Part shown: positions 16,425 through 25,959 of the stretch, in pieces
How positions within the stretch are numbered: position 1 is the first letter of the stretch
Layout: each line of letters starts with the position of its first letter
Source: Candidatus Wallbacteria bacterium
GTDB lineage: Bacteria; Muiribacteriota; UBA6191; JACPRK01
Assembly: GCA_016213845.1 (NCBI GenBank)
Contig: JACQZN010000135.1
Location: 19,008-83,007, forward strand
DNA: 64,000 nt
Direction: 5' to 3'
Translations under genes and position numbers: made by a program
Notes under the pieces: generated by a model
Database searches by the model: none
The model's input: the letters and a program-made list of their open reading frames with translations, nothing else
What the model was told of the DNA's origin: nothing

Positions 16425-18674
16425 ATGGACGAGCTCGACGATCTCAGCACGCTGGAGGTGTTCCGGCTGGAGGCCGAGGAGCACCTGCGCAATCTGAGGC
16501 GGGACGCGCTGGGCCCGGAGGGCGGCGCGCCCGATGGAGCCGCGATGGCGCGCATGATGCGCGACCTGCACACGCTCAAGGGGGCAGCGCGGCTTGTGGG
16601 GCTGGCCGCGGTGCAGCGGCTGACGCACGCACTGGAGAGCGTGCTGGAGACCGCCGCCCGAGGCCAGCGGGCGCTAACACCGCACGAGCACGAAGGAGTG
16701 CTCGAGGCCGTCGACCTGCTGGGTGAGCTGCTGGCGCGGGAAGAGGCCGAGAGTCCCCGGCTGGAGACGCTGCTCCTGACGCTCGCGGGGCTGGCCCCGG
16801 CGCGGGCGGCCGGCCCTTCGGAGCCGCAGGAGCCAGCGACGCCGGACGCTCTTTCCACTCCGATGGAAGCGCCGGGCGGAAGCTCCGCGCGCGTGAGCGT
16901 CGAGCGGCTCGACCGCATGATGGGCCTGGCCGGCGAGCTCCACATCGTCCACTTGCGACTGCTGCGCGTCTACCGGCAGCTCCAGGCCGCGGGCAAGCCG
17001 CTCGGCCAGCTCGACTCCGACTGGCGCCAGGCAGCCGCCCTCGGGGCCGACGGAACCGAGCTCGCCCGCAGCCGGCTGGAGTCCCTCGTACGCGCCAACG
17101 CCCGCGCCAGCGGCTTCTTGCGCAAGGAGTTCGAGAGCGACCTGGACGCCCTCGATGACACGCTCGGCCAGCTCGAGCGCCTCCACCAGGACCTCGAGGA
17201 GCAGGTCATGCAAGCCCGCATGCTGCCGCTCGACTACCTGCTCGATCCGTTTCCCAGGCTGGTGCGGGACCTGGCTCTGGAGCTCGGAAAGCAGGTCTCC
17301 TTCCGGACCGAAGGCGCCGAGACACGCGTCGATCGCGACGTGCTCGAGGGGCTGCGGCAGGCGCTGATGCACCTGCTCCAGAACGCCGTCGACCACGGCG
17401 TCGAGCCACCCGAGGAGCGCCTGCAGGCGGGCAAACCCGCACGCGCCGAGGTTGTCCTCTCGGCTCGCTACCTGGGCGATCGCCTCGTCGTCGAGGTCAA
17501 GGATGACGGGCGCGGGGTGGCCATCGAGGAGATCCGCCGCCAGGCCGTCGCCCGGGGGCTAGTTGCGGCCGAACGCGCCGTGCGGATGGCCCCGGCCGAG
17601 CTCCTTGGACTCCTCTTCAGGCGCGGATTCTCGACGGCGCCCCGACTGACCGGCGTCTCCGGCCGAGGCGTTGGCCTGGACGTCGTCAAGTCGGCCGTCG
17701 ATCACCTCCACGGCGACATCGAGGTCACCTCCCAGGAAGGCGCGGGAACTCGATTCGCCATCCGCCTGCCGCTCTCCGTGGCCGTGACGCGGGTGCTGCT
17801 GGCCAAGGCCGGCAGCGTGCTCTGGGCGTTCGCGGTCGATCACCTCGATCGCCTGCTCACGACGCCGCACACCCACATCAAGGACGGCCCGGGCGGCAAG
17901 GCGCTCGCCCTCGACGGGGAGTCGGTCCGACTGGTGATGCTGGCCGATCAGCTCGCGCCGACCGGCCTGACGCGGACGGTAGCCTACGACCAGAATGTGG
18001 TGCTGCTCTCCGATGGCGGCGCCCGGGTCGGCGTGGCCGTCGACCGCTTCATCGAGGAAGAGGACGTCATCGTCAAGAAGCTCGACGCTCGCCTGGGCAA
18101 GGTGCCCTGCGTGATGGGCGCCGCGGTCACCCGCTCGGGCGACGTGGCGCTCGTGCTGGACGTCCCGGAGCTGGTCAGACGGATGGACGAGCTCTCCGAC
18201 GGACTGGTCTCCGAGCCGGCACCGGCCGCCGCCAGCGGTCGCTACCGCGTGCTGGTCGTGGAGGACTCTCGCACCACCCGGGAAGTGAACCGCCGGTTGC
18301 TGTCCGGCGCCGGCTACGACGTGACGACGGCCTCCGACGGCCTGGAGGCCCTCGACAAGCTCGCGACCGGCGCCTTCGACCTGGTGCTGAGCGACCTGAC
18401 GATGCCCGGCCTGGACGGCCTGGCCCTGACGCGCCGCATCAAGTCCGACCCGCGGCTGGCCGACCTGCCCGTGGTCATCCTCTCCTTCAAGGATCGCGAC
18501 GAGGACCTCAAGCGCGCCGAGCTCGTAGGCGCCGACGCCTATCTGGTGAAGGAGCAGGCCGACCACCGGGAGATTCTCCAGACCCTGGCCCGCGTGCTCT
18601 CCAGGGCGACGCCTGCCCGCAGAGGGTTGCCAGGCCTCCCGGCCCGGCCGCGGGAGCGAGGCCGCCATGACTGA
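16425..18674 (+). CDS. cheA: CheA histidine kinase fused to a C-terminal receiver domain
   Basis: 749 residues. Hpt domain with phospho-His49 in LHTLKGAARLVG, dimerisation domain (VERLDRMMGLAGEL), HATPase (HLLQNAVDHG, DDGRGV, GRGVGLDVV), CheW-like regulatory domain (TRVLLAKAGSVLWAFAVDHLDRL) and a C-terminal REC domain with Asp657 in LSDLTMPG. CheA-REC fusions are typical of alternative chemosensory systems such as Pil-Chp and Frz-like ones rather than flagellar chemotaxis. A dedicated P2 (CheY-binding) domain is not obvious. GTG at 16422 is an alternative start one codon upstream. The stop overlaps the next gene by 8 bp. Confidence 0.93.
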   Translation: MDELDDLSTLEVFRLEAEEHLRNLRRDALGPEGGAPDGAAMARMMRDLHTLKGAARLVGLAAVQRLTHALESVLETAARGQRALTPHEHEGVLEAVDLLGELLAREEAESPRLETLLLTLAGLAPARAAGPSEPQEPATPDALSTPMEAPGGSSARVSVERLDRMMGLAGELHIVHLRLLRVYRQLQAAGKPLGQLDSDWRQAAALGADGTELARSRLESLVRANARASGFLRKEFESDLDALDDTLGQLERLHQDLEEQVMQARMLPLDYLLDPFPRLVRDLALELGKQVSFRTEGAETRVDRDVLEGLRQALMHLLQNAVDHGVEPPEERLQAGKPARAEVVLSARYLGDRLVVEVKDDGRGVAIEEIRRQAVARGLVAAERAVRMAPAELLGLLFRRGFSTAPRLTGVSGRGVGLDVVKSAVDHLHGDIEVTSQEGAGTRFAIRLPLSVAVTRVLLAKAGSVLWAFAVDHLDRLLTTPHTHIKDGPGGKALALDGESVRLVMLADQLAPTGLTRTVAYDQNVVLLSDGGARVGVAVDRFIEEEDVIVKKLDARLGKVPCVMGAAVTRSGDVALVLDVPELVRRMDELSDGLVSEPAPAAASGRYRVLVVEDSRTTREVNRRLLSGAGYDVTTASDGLEALDKLATGAFDLVLSDLTMPGLDGLALTRRIKSDPRLADLPVVILSFKDRDEDLKRAELVGADAYLVKEQADHREILQTLARVLSRATPARRGLPGLPARPRERGRHD

Positions 18675-20451
18675 GACCACCGTTAGGCCCGGCCGCGTGC
18701 TGGTCATCGACGACAGCCTCACCTTCCTGCACGGCATCAAGAAGCTCCTGCGCGGCGACGGCCACGAGGTCCACACGGCCCAGAGCGGCGAGGAAGGGCT
18801 GGAGCGGGTCGCGGAGCTCCTGCCCGACGTCATCATCGTCGACCACGTGCTGCCCGGAATTCAGGGAGACGAGGTGCTCCGCAGGCTCAAGCTCAACACC
18901 CGGACGCGGGACATCCCGGTGATCATGCTCACGATGAAGAGCGGGCGCGAGGAGATGATCGAAGGGCTCCAGGCCGGCGCCGACGAGTACATCAGCAAGG
19001 GCGGCGATCTCGACGTGCTGCGCGTGCGCGTGGGGAGGTTCCTCAGGAGCCAGTCCCCGCGCGCCCAGCCGGCGCCCATCGGCGAGGCCTTCATGCGGCG
19101 CCCCCGGGTGCTGGCCGTGGACGACGACCGCTTCTTCCTCAAGGTCCTCAAGGGCCTCCTGACCGAGGAAGGCTTCGAAGTTGCCTTCGCCGCATCCGGG
19201 GAGGAGGCGCTGGAGGCCATCAAGACCGAGTTGCCCGATTGTGTCCTTCTGGACTTGATCATGCCCGGGCTCTCGGGCGAGGAAGTCTGCAAGCGGCTCA
19301 AGGCCGAGGAGCGCACGCGCCAGCTACCTGTCGTCATCCTGACCAGCTCGAGCGAGAAGCAAGCCCTGATCAGCGCGCTCTCCGCCGGCGCCGACGACTT
19401 CGTCAACAAGCCCGTCGACCGCGAGGTGCTCAAGGGGCGTATCGAGGCGCTTCTGCGGCGCAAGTACTACCAGGACGAAAACCGTCGCATCCAGGAGGAG
19501 CTGAAGTCTCACGAGCTGGAGGCCGCCCGCGCCAAGGCCGACCGCGACCTGGCGCAGGCCCGCGCGCAGATGGCCGACGCGCTCTCGGCCAAGAACCTGG
19601 AGCTGGAGAGGACCAACCAGAAGCTGCGCGAGACCCAGGCCCAGCTCGTGCAGAGCGAGAAGATGGCGGCCCTGGGCCAGCTCGTCGCCGGTATCGCCCA
19701 CGAGATCAACAACCCGCTGGCGTTCATCTCCAACAACGTCGTCACCATCCAGCGGGACATCGACGACCTTCGCCAGATCCTGGCGGCCTACAAGGAGACC
19801 GTGCCGGCGCTGGAAGCGACCGCGCCCGAGCGGCTCGAGGAGATCCGCCGGCTCGAGGCCCAGCTCGAGCTCCCGCTGGTCGAGACCGAGCTGCGCCAGC
19901 AGCTCTCCGACACGCGCGAGGGGCTCGAGCGCGTCAAGAACATCGTGCTCTCCCTGCGAAACTTCTCCAGGCTCGACGAGGGCGAGGTCAAGACCGTGGA
20001 GCTGCGCGAGGGTCTGGAGAGCACCATCACCCTGATCCGCTACCTGCTCGAAGGCCGCATCGAGATCCACCGCGACTACGCGGAGCTGCCGCGCATCGAG
20101 TGCTACCCGAGCTTGCTCAACCAGGTCTTCATGAATCTCCTCGTCAACGCCTGCCAGGCGATTCCCGACCGCGGCACAGTCACCATCCGCACCCGCGCCG
20201 AGCAAGGCTGGGTGAGGGTGGAGGTCAGCGACACCGGCACCGGCATCAAGCCGGAGCACGTCGCGAAGATCTTCGATCCGTTCTTCACGACCAAGGACGT
20301 CGGCAAGGGCACCGGCCTGGGATTGTCGGTCAGCTACGGTATCATCGAAAAACACGGCGGCCGCATCGAGGTCCAGAGCGATCCCGGCAGCGGGACCACC
20401 TTCAGCGTGTTCCTGCCTGCCGCGCTGCCGAAGCAACAGGAGAAGGCCTGA
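18667..20451 (+). CDS. Soluble hybrid histidine kinase with two N-terminal receivers
   Basis: 594 residues with no membrane segment. REC1 (Asp59 in VDHVLPG), REC2 (Asp196 in LLDLIMPG), a charged coiled coil (about 265-330), HisKA with His345 in IAHEINNPL and HATPase_c ending GTTFSVFLPA. The two receivers probably take phosphate from CheA or another kinase and control the attached kinase core. Starts inside the end of the cheA-like gene, which implies translational coupling. Confidence 0.92.
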   Translation: MTETTVRPGRVLVIDDSLTFLHGIKKLLRGDGHEVHTAQSGEEGLERVAELLPDVIIVDHVLPGIQGDEVLRRLKLNTRTRDIPVIMLTMKSGREEMIEGLQAGADEYISKGGDLDVLRVRVGRFLRSQSPRAQPAPIGEAFMRRPRVLAVDDDRFFLKVLKGLLTEEGFEVAFAASGEEALEAIKTELPDCVLLDLIMPGLSGEEVCKRLKAEERTRQLPVVILTSSSEKQALISALSAGADDFVNKPVDREVLKGRIEALLRRKYYQDENRRIQEELKSHELEAARAKADRDLAQARAQMADALSAKNLELERTNQKLRETQAQLVQSEKMAALGQLVAGIAHEINNPLAFISNNVVTIQRDIDDLRQILAAYKETVPALEATAPERLEEIRRLEAQLELPLVETELRQQLSDTREGLERVKNIVLSLRNFSRLDEGEVKTVELREGLESTITLIRYLLEGRIEIHRDYAELPRIECYPSLLNQVFMNLLVNACQAIPDRGTVTIRTRAEQGWVRVEVSDTGTGIKPEHVAKIFDPFFTTKDVGKGTGLGLSVSYGIIEKHGGRIEVQSDPGSGTTFSVFLPAALPKQQEKA

Positions 20452-20458
20452 TCCGCCC

Positions 20459-22402
20459 ATGCCCGTCCACAAGCGCACGCTGCTGGTAGTCGATGACGAG
20501 CGCCCCATCCTCGACAGCCTGGCGAGCCTGTTTCGCCGCAGCTTCGAGGTCGTCACGGCGCAGAGCGGCCAGGCCGGCCTGGAGCTGTTGCGATCCCGGC
20601 CCGTCCACATCATCCTCTCCGATCAGCGCATGCCGGACATGACGGGGGACGAGTTCCTGAGCCAGGCCCGCGAGCTGGCGCCCGATTCGGTGCGCATCCT
20701 CTTCACCGGCTACGCCGACATCGAGGCCGTGACACGCGCCGTCAACCGCGGCAAGATCTACGGCTACATCGCCAAGCCCTGGCAAGCCCCCGACCTGGAG
20801 ACCCTGGTCCATCAGGCGGCCCAGCACTTCGAGCTGGCGGAGGCCAACCGGCGGCTCACGACCGCCTTGCAGGACTCCAACCAGCTCCTGGAGCGCAAGG
20901 TGGCGGAGCGCACGCGGGAGCTCGAGGAGCTCGAGGACTACCGCGACAGCCTGCTGCGCAGCGTCGGCTGGGGAATGCTGGTGGTCGACCTGGGCGGCAC
21001 GGTCAAGAGCTTCAACCCGGCGGCCGAGTCGATGCTGGGCTTTGCCGCCGGAAACGTGGAGAGCCGCCGGTACACGGAGGTGCCCGGGCTGGCTCCCTTC
21101 ATCGAGGAGCTGGCGCGCTCGCTGCTCTCCGGAAACCCGGGCGAGTACCAGGAGACAGAGCTGGCCACGGCCGGCGGCTCCCCGCGCTACCTCGGCTATG
21201 TCGTCAACCCGCTGGTGGTCCGGACCGGTGAGCGCAAGGGCGCGATCGTGAGCTTCTCGGACATCACCGAGAAGCGGCATATGGAGCTTCAACTCAATCA
21301 GTCCGAGAAGCTGTCGACGATCGGCCAGCTTGCCGGCGGCGTGGCGCACGAGATCAACAACCCGCTCGGCGTGATCCTCGGCTTCACGCAGATCCTGCTG
21401 AAGCATGGCGATATGACCGAGGCGAACACGCGCCGGCTGCAGAACGTGGAGCGCCAGGCGCTGCGCTGCAAGGACATCGTGTCGAGCCTGCTGAAGTTCG
21501 CGCGCCGCTCCAAGATGCAGGTGCAACCGCTGTCGGTGAACCACGTGATCGAGGAGACGCTGGCGTTGATGGGGCGGCAGCTGGAGATGGAGAACGTGCG
21601 CCTGGAGCGCGATCTGGCGGCCGGGCTGCCCGATATCGGCGGGGACGAGAACGAGCTGGAGCAGGTCTTCTTCAACCTGGTGGTGAACGCGCGGCATGCG
21701 CTGGTTTCGAGCGCTCCTGAGCGGTTGGACAACCTGGTTCTGCGCATCCAGAGCAAGAGGGCGGGTGCCTGGGTGGAAGTCCGCGTGAGCGATACTGGAA
21801 CGGGAATCCCGGCCCCGCTCCATGAGAAAATCTTCGATCCGTTCTTCACGACCAAGGAGCCCGGCCAGGGGACGGGGCTTGGGCTGTCGGTGAGCCGCGG
21901 CATCCTGCGCCGTCACGGGGGCGATCTGTTGCTCGAGTCGACGGGCCCGGGCGGCACGGTGTTCCTGGTGCGGTTGCCGGTGCCGGATCGGCCCATATCC
22001 CCGATCTACGTCGAGCCCGCGCCCATCGCCGTGGCGCCGAAAGGTCTGCGTATCCTGGTCGTCGACGACGAGGATGACATTCGCGAAATCTGCGCCGACT
22101 ACCTTGGAGAGCAGAACGAGGTCAAGGCGGTCGCCAGCGGCCTTGCCGCCCTGGAGGAGCTGAAGGTGAGGCCCTACGGCCTGGTGCTCCTGGACGTGAT
22201 GATGCCCGAGCTGGACGGGATTGCGACGCTGGAGCGCGCGCGCCAGATGGGGGTGCGCTGCCCGGTGGTGATCATGACGGGCAAGACCGACGAGCGGATC
22301 CTGGCCGCCGAGAGCCGGCTCGACGTCCTCGAGATCCTCGAGAAGCCCTTCAGCATCAGCGAGCTGGAGCGCGTGCTGGAGCGGGTCAGCCGCGCGAAGT
22401 GA
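20459..22402 (+). CDS. Soluble hybrid histidine kinase (REC-PAS-HisKA-HATPase-REC)
   Basis: 647 residues. REC1 (Asp55 in LSDQRMPD, the RpfG-like variant with FTGYADIEAV), coiled coil, PAS (about 160-280), HisKA with His297 in VAHEINNPL, HATPase_c (DTGTGI, GQGTGLGLSVSRGI) and a terminal REC (Asp579 in LLDVMMPE). Last gene of the operon, 7 bp after its neighbour. Its TGA stop directly abuts the TGA of the convergent DUF2804 gene in the palindrome TGATCA. No DNA-binding output domain is present anywhere in this operon. Confidence 0.92.
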   Translation: MPVHKRTLLVVDDERPILDSLASLFRRSFEVVTAQSGQAGLELLRSRPVHIILSDQRMPDMTGDEFLSQARELAPDSVRILFTGYADIEAVTRAVNRGKIYGYIAKPWQAPDLETLVHQAAQHFELAEANRRLTTALQDSNQLLERKVAERTRELEELEDYRDSLLRSVGWGMLVVDLGGTVKSFNPAAESMLGFAAGNVESRRYTEVPGLAPFIEELARSLLSGNPGEYQETELATAGGSPRYLGYVVNPLVVRTGERKGAIVSFSDITEKRHMELQLNQSEKLSTIGQLAGGVAHEINNPLGVILGFTQILLKHGDMTEANTRRLQNVERQALRCKDIVSSLLKFARRSKMQVQPLSVNHVIEETLALMGRQLEMENVRLERDLAAGLPDIGGDENELEQVFFNLVVNARHALVSSAPERLDNLVLRIQSKRAGAWVEVRVSDTGTGIPAPLHEKIFDPFFTTKEPGQGTGLGLSVSRGILRRHGGDLLLESTGPGGTVFLVRLPVPDRPISPIYVEPAPIAVAPKGLRILVVDDEDDIREICADYLGEQNEVKAVASGLAALEELKVRPYGLVLLDVMMPELDGIATLERARQMGVRCPVVIMTGKTDERILAAESRLDVLEILEKPFSISELERVLERVSRAK

Positions 22403-23458
22403 TCACCAGAGTGCCCGGTGGTCCTCCGTGACGCCCGGGAGGCCGTCCAGGTCGATCGGGACGCCGCGGGGGCCCAGGATGCGGCCTGTGAAGGTGCCGA
22501 TCCGCTGGCGATAGCGGCTCTGGACCAGGATGAAGTTCTCGTCGGCGCTGCGCCCGGTCTCCGGCTCGAAGGTCAGGTCGACGTCGCCGGCGGCAGACGT
22601 GATGGTCCAGGGCGCTGCGGATTCTCCCTCCGGAATCGAGAACCGGACCGGCCCGAGCCGGTGCAGCTGCCCGTCGAGCCAGACGACGTTCTCGGTCTCG
22701 ACGGCGTCGTTGTATCCGACGCATAGATTGAGTCCCAGAGGGGTGCCGCCGATCGCCCGGCCGGCCGCCATCGCCCAGTTCCAGGCCGTGCGCCTGGGGG
22801 GAAATCCGCGGGACCAGTCGAGCATCGCCACGTGCGTTCCGCGCTCCAGCGTGACGACCTCGGTGCCCAGCCGCACCACGCCGCCGACCGGCAGGCCGGC
22901 CGCCTTGTGCGTCACGTTGATGCCGCCGCCGGAGAGCTCCGAGACGCACGTCAGCGGCTCGAAGGCCGACCCCGGCAGCACCCAGTCGAACTGCACCACC
23001 TCCACCCCCGACGGGAAATTGCCCTTGAACTGGGCTTGCACCATCCGTTCGCCGCCCGAAGAGCGCATCGTGAGCTCGCCCTGCTCGCCCCGGTAGGTGA
23101 ACCGCGATTCGCCGGGCGGCCCGTCGGCCCGGATGCCGAGCGCCAGCGGCGTCAGCGCCTCGGACTCGAACCAGCGGCGGTTTCGCCGGTCCCAGACCAG
23201 CACGAAGGCCAGGCCGACGTAGCCCAGGTGTGCCACGGCTGCCGCCGCGACCAGGTCCTTGCCGGCCACGGCCGTGTACTGCCAGCGCTTCTGGCGGAAC
23301 AGCCGGCCGAGCCAGGAGGCCCAGCGCTCCACCGCTGCAGTCACCGGAGTTCCGCGGAAGACGCCCAGCTTCGGCCGGCCGCGCTCGTCGAACAGGTGCG
23401 CCGGGCAGGGCGCAGCCGCCAGCCCCCCTTCCGAGGCTTGCGGTTCCGCGCGCTTCAC
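22403..23458 (-). CDS. DUF2804 domain protein
   Basis: 351 residues with no signal peptide. The pattern matches the DUF2804 family: VAHLGYVGLAFVLVWDR early, then beta-rich sequence, then MLDWSRGFPPRRTAWNWAMAAG and a C-terminal GTFTGRILGPRGV. Function is unknown; the family is thought to be a beta-sandwich lipid- or polymer-related protein. GTG start with no Shine-Dalgarno; a TACGCT hexamer lies 8 nt upstream. It is followed by, and convergent to, the chemosensory operon. Confidence 0.75.
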   Translation of the reverse strand: MKRAEPQASEGGLAAAPCPAHLFDERGRPKLGVFRGTPVTAAVERWASWLGRLFRQKRWQYTAVAGKDLVAAAAVAHLGYVGLAFVLVWDRRNRRWFESEALTPLALGIRADGPPGESRFTYRGEQGELTMRSSGGERMVQAQFKGNFPSGVEVVQFDWVLPGSAFEPLTCVSELSGGGINVTHKAAGLPVGGVVRLGTEVVTLERGTHVAMLDWSRGFPPRRTAWNWAMAAGRAIGGTPLGLNLCVGYNDAVETENVVWLDGQLHRLGPVRFSIPEGESAAPWTITSAAGDVDLTFEPETGRSADENFILVQSRYRQRIGTFTGRILGPRGVPIDLDGLPGVTEDHRALW

Positions 23459-23525
23459 GATTCGCGAGCGTACACCACCGGAGCGCCCAAGGCCAGAAAT
23501 GCCGGGCCGGGGGCGAGCTCCCGGT

Positions 23526-25766
23526 TCACTGCACGGTCAGCTTGACGCGTGAGATGAGCAGGGAGGAGACGACTGCGCCCGGGAGGGCGCCGTACTGCAC
23601 GCGCACGACATTCTTGCCCGGCGCGAGGAAGCCGGGGTCGAGCCCGTGGGAGAGGGTCAAGGGCTCGGCGCGGGGATCGGCGTCGTTGCAGGGAAGCGCC
23701 AGCGTGATGCCGCCGGAGCGGTCGGGGTTGAGAGTGACCAGAGCGATGCCGCCCTCGATTGCGTGGCGCAGATCGAGCGTCACCCAGGCGTTGAGGGCGC
23801 CCGAGAACTCGCCGAGCTCCAGAACGAAGTCGACCTGAGTGGCAAGCTGGTCGTCGAGCAGGAAGCCGCGAATGTCGCTGGTGATCTTGCCGGCCACCTT
23901 CCGTGGGGGCACGAGGACCAGCTGAGCCGTGGTCCTGCCGCTTTCGGGCTCTCCGGCGAAGGGCCCGCGTTCCCGGCCCAGCAGCTCGCGGACGCCGGTG
24001 ATGGCAGGAAGGCCGGCCAGGCGAGCGGCCTGGTCGATCTGCATGGCTTGCTCCAGCCCGTAGAGCACGACGGCCTGCAGCCCCCCGTCGGCCCCGCCTC
24101 GTCCCAGTGCCCACTCGACGGCCCCGCGCGCCTCGCCCAGCAGGAAGTGCCACTGCTCGCGCTCCAGGGCACCCGAGAGGCGTCGCTCGACGTCGGCGGG
24201 TCGGGCCCGGGCGCGTGCGTCGCGCATCGCAGCCGCGACCAGCTCCTCGACGCGCAGCGACTGAATGGTGCCGGCCAGGAGCTCCAGCGAGCGGCGCGGC
24301 GCAGGCAGCACGACATTGAGCGCGTCGGTCTCCAGGACACTCCTGCCGTCGGAGAGCAGCCGGACGTGGAAGTCGGTGCGGTCGTCGGGGAGCGCCAGGC
24401 GGGTCTTGTGGGAAGAGGCCGGGGCCAGGACGGCGCGGGCCGCCAGGCCGCGTTGCGAAAGCACTTCGAGGGTCAGGGCCGCGGGTGCGGGCAGGTCCAG
24501 CTCGAAGTGCAGGCTGTCGCCTCGCCTGCGGAGCGTGGGCCTGGGCCTAAGCGGCAAGGCGCGCAGCAGGAAGGGGCGGCCAGCCGGCTCGCCGGGGAGG
24601 GTGAGGCGAGCCTGGGCAGGCTCGGCGAAGGGAACCCCGGGGACCTCGACCACGTGCTCCCGGGCAGCCAGTGCGGACCCGAAGGTGCGGCCCAGGGCCT
24701 CCAGCTGTCCGGGACAATCCTCCCGGTTGGTCCAGCGCACGCGGCTCCCGCCGGGGATGGCCTCCACGGTCAGGCCCTCCGGTTCACAGGGCCCGGCCCC
24801 TCCGCCCATCGACGCGACTGCCGCAGCGAGGCCGGCCAGCAGCGCGCAGATAACGAAGACTGAACGCCTCCATCGAGTCTGTCGAGTAGTTTGAGCCGGG
24901 GACGGCGGCGAGACCTCCGAGAGCGGGATTCGCCCCGAGGTCTGGGTGACTCCCAGCGCCTCGGCGACCTGTGAGGCGGCCTCGAATCGCTCGTCGGGCG
25001 CGGGCTTCAGGCAGCGCGCGATGGTGTCGACGATGGAGTCCGGCACGCCCTGCAGCCCCTTCCGAAGGTCCGCGCGTGTCAGCTTCAGCTTGAACGGGAG
25101 CACGTCCCAACCCGCCGAGAGCGGAATCGGGTGCGAGCCGGTCAGCAGGTGGTAGAGCAGCATGCCGAACGCGTAGATGTCCGACTGCCTGCCCCCGACG
25201 TCGCCGCGGAGCTGCTCGGGCGACATGTACATCGGGGTGCCGACCATCATCCCCTCGGCCGTCAGCCGGCCGGAGCCCTCGGCACGGGCCAGACCGAAGT
25301 CGACCAGCTTCGGCACGCGTCCGTCCTGCATCAGGACGTTCTCGGGCTTGAGGTCGCGGTGCGCGACGCCGCAGTCGTGGAGGTGTTGCAGGCCGGCCAG
25401 GAGCCCGCCCGCCACGCCGAGCGCCTCATCGACGGGCAGACCCTTGCGACGGCCGACGAGATCGCGGAGCGTGCCGCCCCCGACGAATTCCATGACGAGG
25501 TAGGGGCACTGCTCGTCCAGATCCGCGTCGAAGAGCGTGACGATGTTGGGATGGCAAATCTTCGCCAGGATGCGGGCCTCGGCCACGAAGCGCTGGCGGG
25601 TTTCGACGTCGGCGAAGCGCTCCGGGCGCAAGACCTTCAGGGCGACCTTACGTTCCAGGTTCACCTGGACGGCCTCGAAGACCCGGCCCATGCCGCCCCG
25701 GCCCAGCTCCCGCACCACCCTGTAGCGGCTCTGGAACTTTTGGGAGAAGGTGGGGGCCTGCGCCAT
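23526..25766 (-). CDS. Membrane Ser/Thr protein kinase (paralogue 1) with extracytoplasmic C-terminal domain
   Basis: 746 residues. A complete PknB-type kinase domain: glycine loop GRGGMG (22-27), Lys44, HRDLKPEN with Asp138, DFG (157-159), GTPMYMSPEQ. A single membrane segment spans about 302-320. The ~420-residue outside part contains beta-rich segments, a helical region and a C-terminal beta domain ending YGALPGAVVSSLLISRVKLTV. Its C-terminus matches that of the kinase at 26515 (GALPG then a V-rich strand). The open frame extends about 170 codons upstream but is low-complexity antisense sequence. ATG 25766 has TATACT 7 nt before it. Confidence 0.88.
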   Translation of the reverse strand: MAQAPTFSQKFQSRYRVVRELGRGGMGRVFEAVQVNLERKVALKVLRPERFADVETRQRFVAEARILAKICHPNIVTLFDADLDEQCPYLVMEFVGGGTLRDLVGRRKGLPVDEALGVAGGLLAGLQHLHDCGVAHRDLKPENVLMQDGRVPKLVDFGLARAEGSGRLTAEGMMVGTPMYMSPEQLRGDVGGRQSDIYAFGMLLYHLLTGSHPIPLSAGWDVLPFKLKLTRADLRKGLQGVPDSIVDTIARCLKPAPDERFEAASQVAEALGVTQTSGRIPLSEVSPPSPAQTTRQTRWRRSVFVICALLAGLAAAVASMGGGAGPCEPEGLTVEAIPGGSRVRWTNREDCPGQLEALGRTFGSALAAREHVVEVPGVPFAEPAQARLTLPGEPAGRPFLLRALPLRPRPTLRRRGDSLHFELDLPAPAALTLEVLSQRGLAARAVLAPASSHKTRLALPDDRTDFHVRLLSDGRSVLETDALNVVLPAPRRSLELLAGTIQSLRVEELVAAAMRDARARARPADVERRLSGALEREQWHFLLGEARGAVEWALGRGGADGGLQAVVLYGLEQAMQIDQAARLAGLPAITGVRELLGRERGPFAGEPESGRTTAQLVLVPPRKVAGKITSDIRGFLLDDQLATQVDFVLELGEFSGALNAWVTLDLRHAIEGGIALVTLNPDRSGGITLALPCNDADPRAEPLTLSHGLDPGFLAPGKNVVRVQYGALPGAVVSSLLISRVKLTVQ

Positions 25767-25773
25767 CCGGGCC

Positions 25774-25779
25774 AGTATA
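25774..25779 (-). promoter_or_regulatory. Candidate -10 element of a leaderless kinase transcript
   Basis: Minus-strand TATACT ends 7 nt before the ATG at 25766, with no Shine-Dalgarno between. The identical hexamer and spacing occur at the paralogous kinase at 26515. Confidence 0.45.
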
Positions 25780-25824
25780 GACCCGGACGGCGGGGGCGCA
25801 TTCCGGCTCCCCGTAGGAAGAAAC

Positions 25825-25837
25825 CAGCCCTGGGCTG
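25825..25837. promoter_or_regulatory. 13-bp palindrome, possible activator site
   Basis: CAGCCC-T-GGGCTG is a perfect dyad about 70 bp upstream of the candidate sigma-54 promoter at 25908, a usual distance for an enhancer-binding protein site. A single occurrence of this size in GC-rich DNA can arise by chance. Confidence 0.2.
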
Positions 25838-25907
25838 TAGAGAGAATCGCGCCATGGGGCAGGAGGACAACGGCGTCTCGGCGCTCTGGAAGCGGAACCC
25901 GGCAGGC

Positions 25908-25924
25908 TGGCATCGGACGTGCTT
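25908..25924 (+). promoter_or_regulatory. Candidate sigma-54 promoter of the glycine-zipper lipoprotein gene
   Basis: TGGCAT-CGGAC-GTGCTT: GG (25909-25910) and GC (25921-25922) are exactly 10 nt apart, matching the -24/-12 pattern. The expected start near 25934 gives a 26-nt leader that ends in AAGGAGG and the GTG at 25960. Its sequence closely resembles the one at 52823. Confidence 0.55.
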
Positions 25925-25959
25925 GGTGGGGGCCGACCCTGAGGACAAGGAGGCACGAC

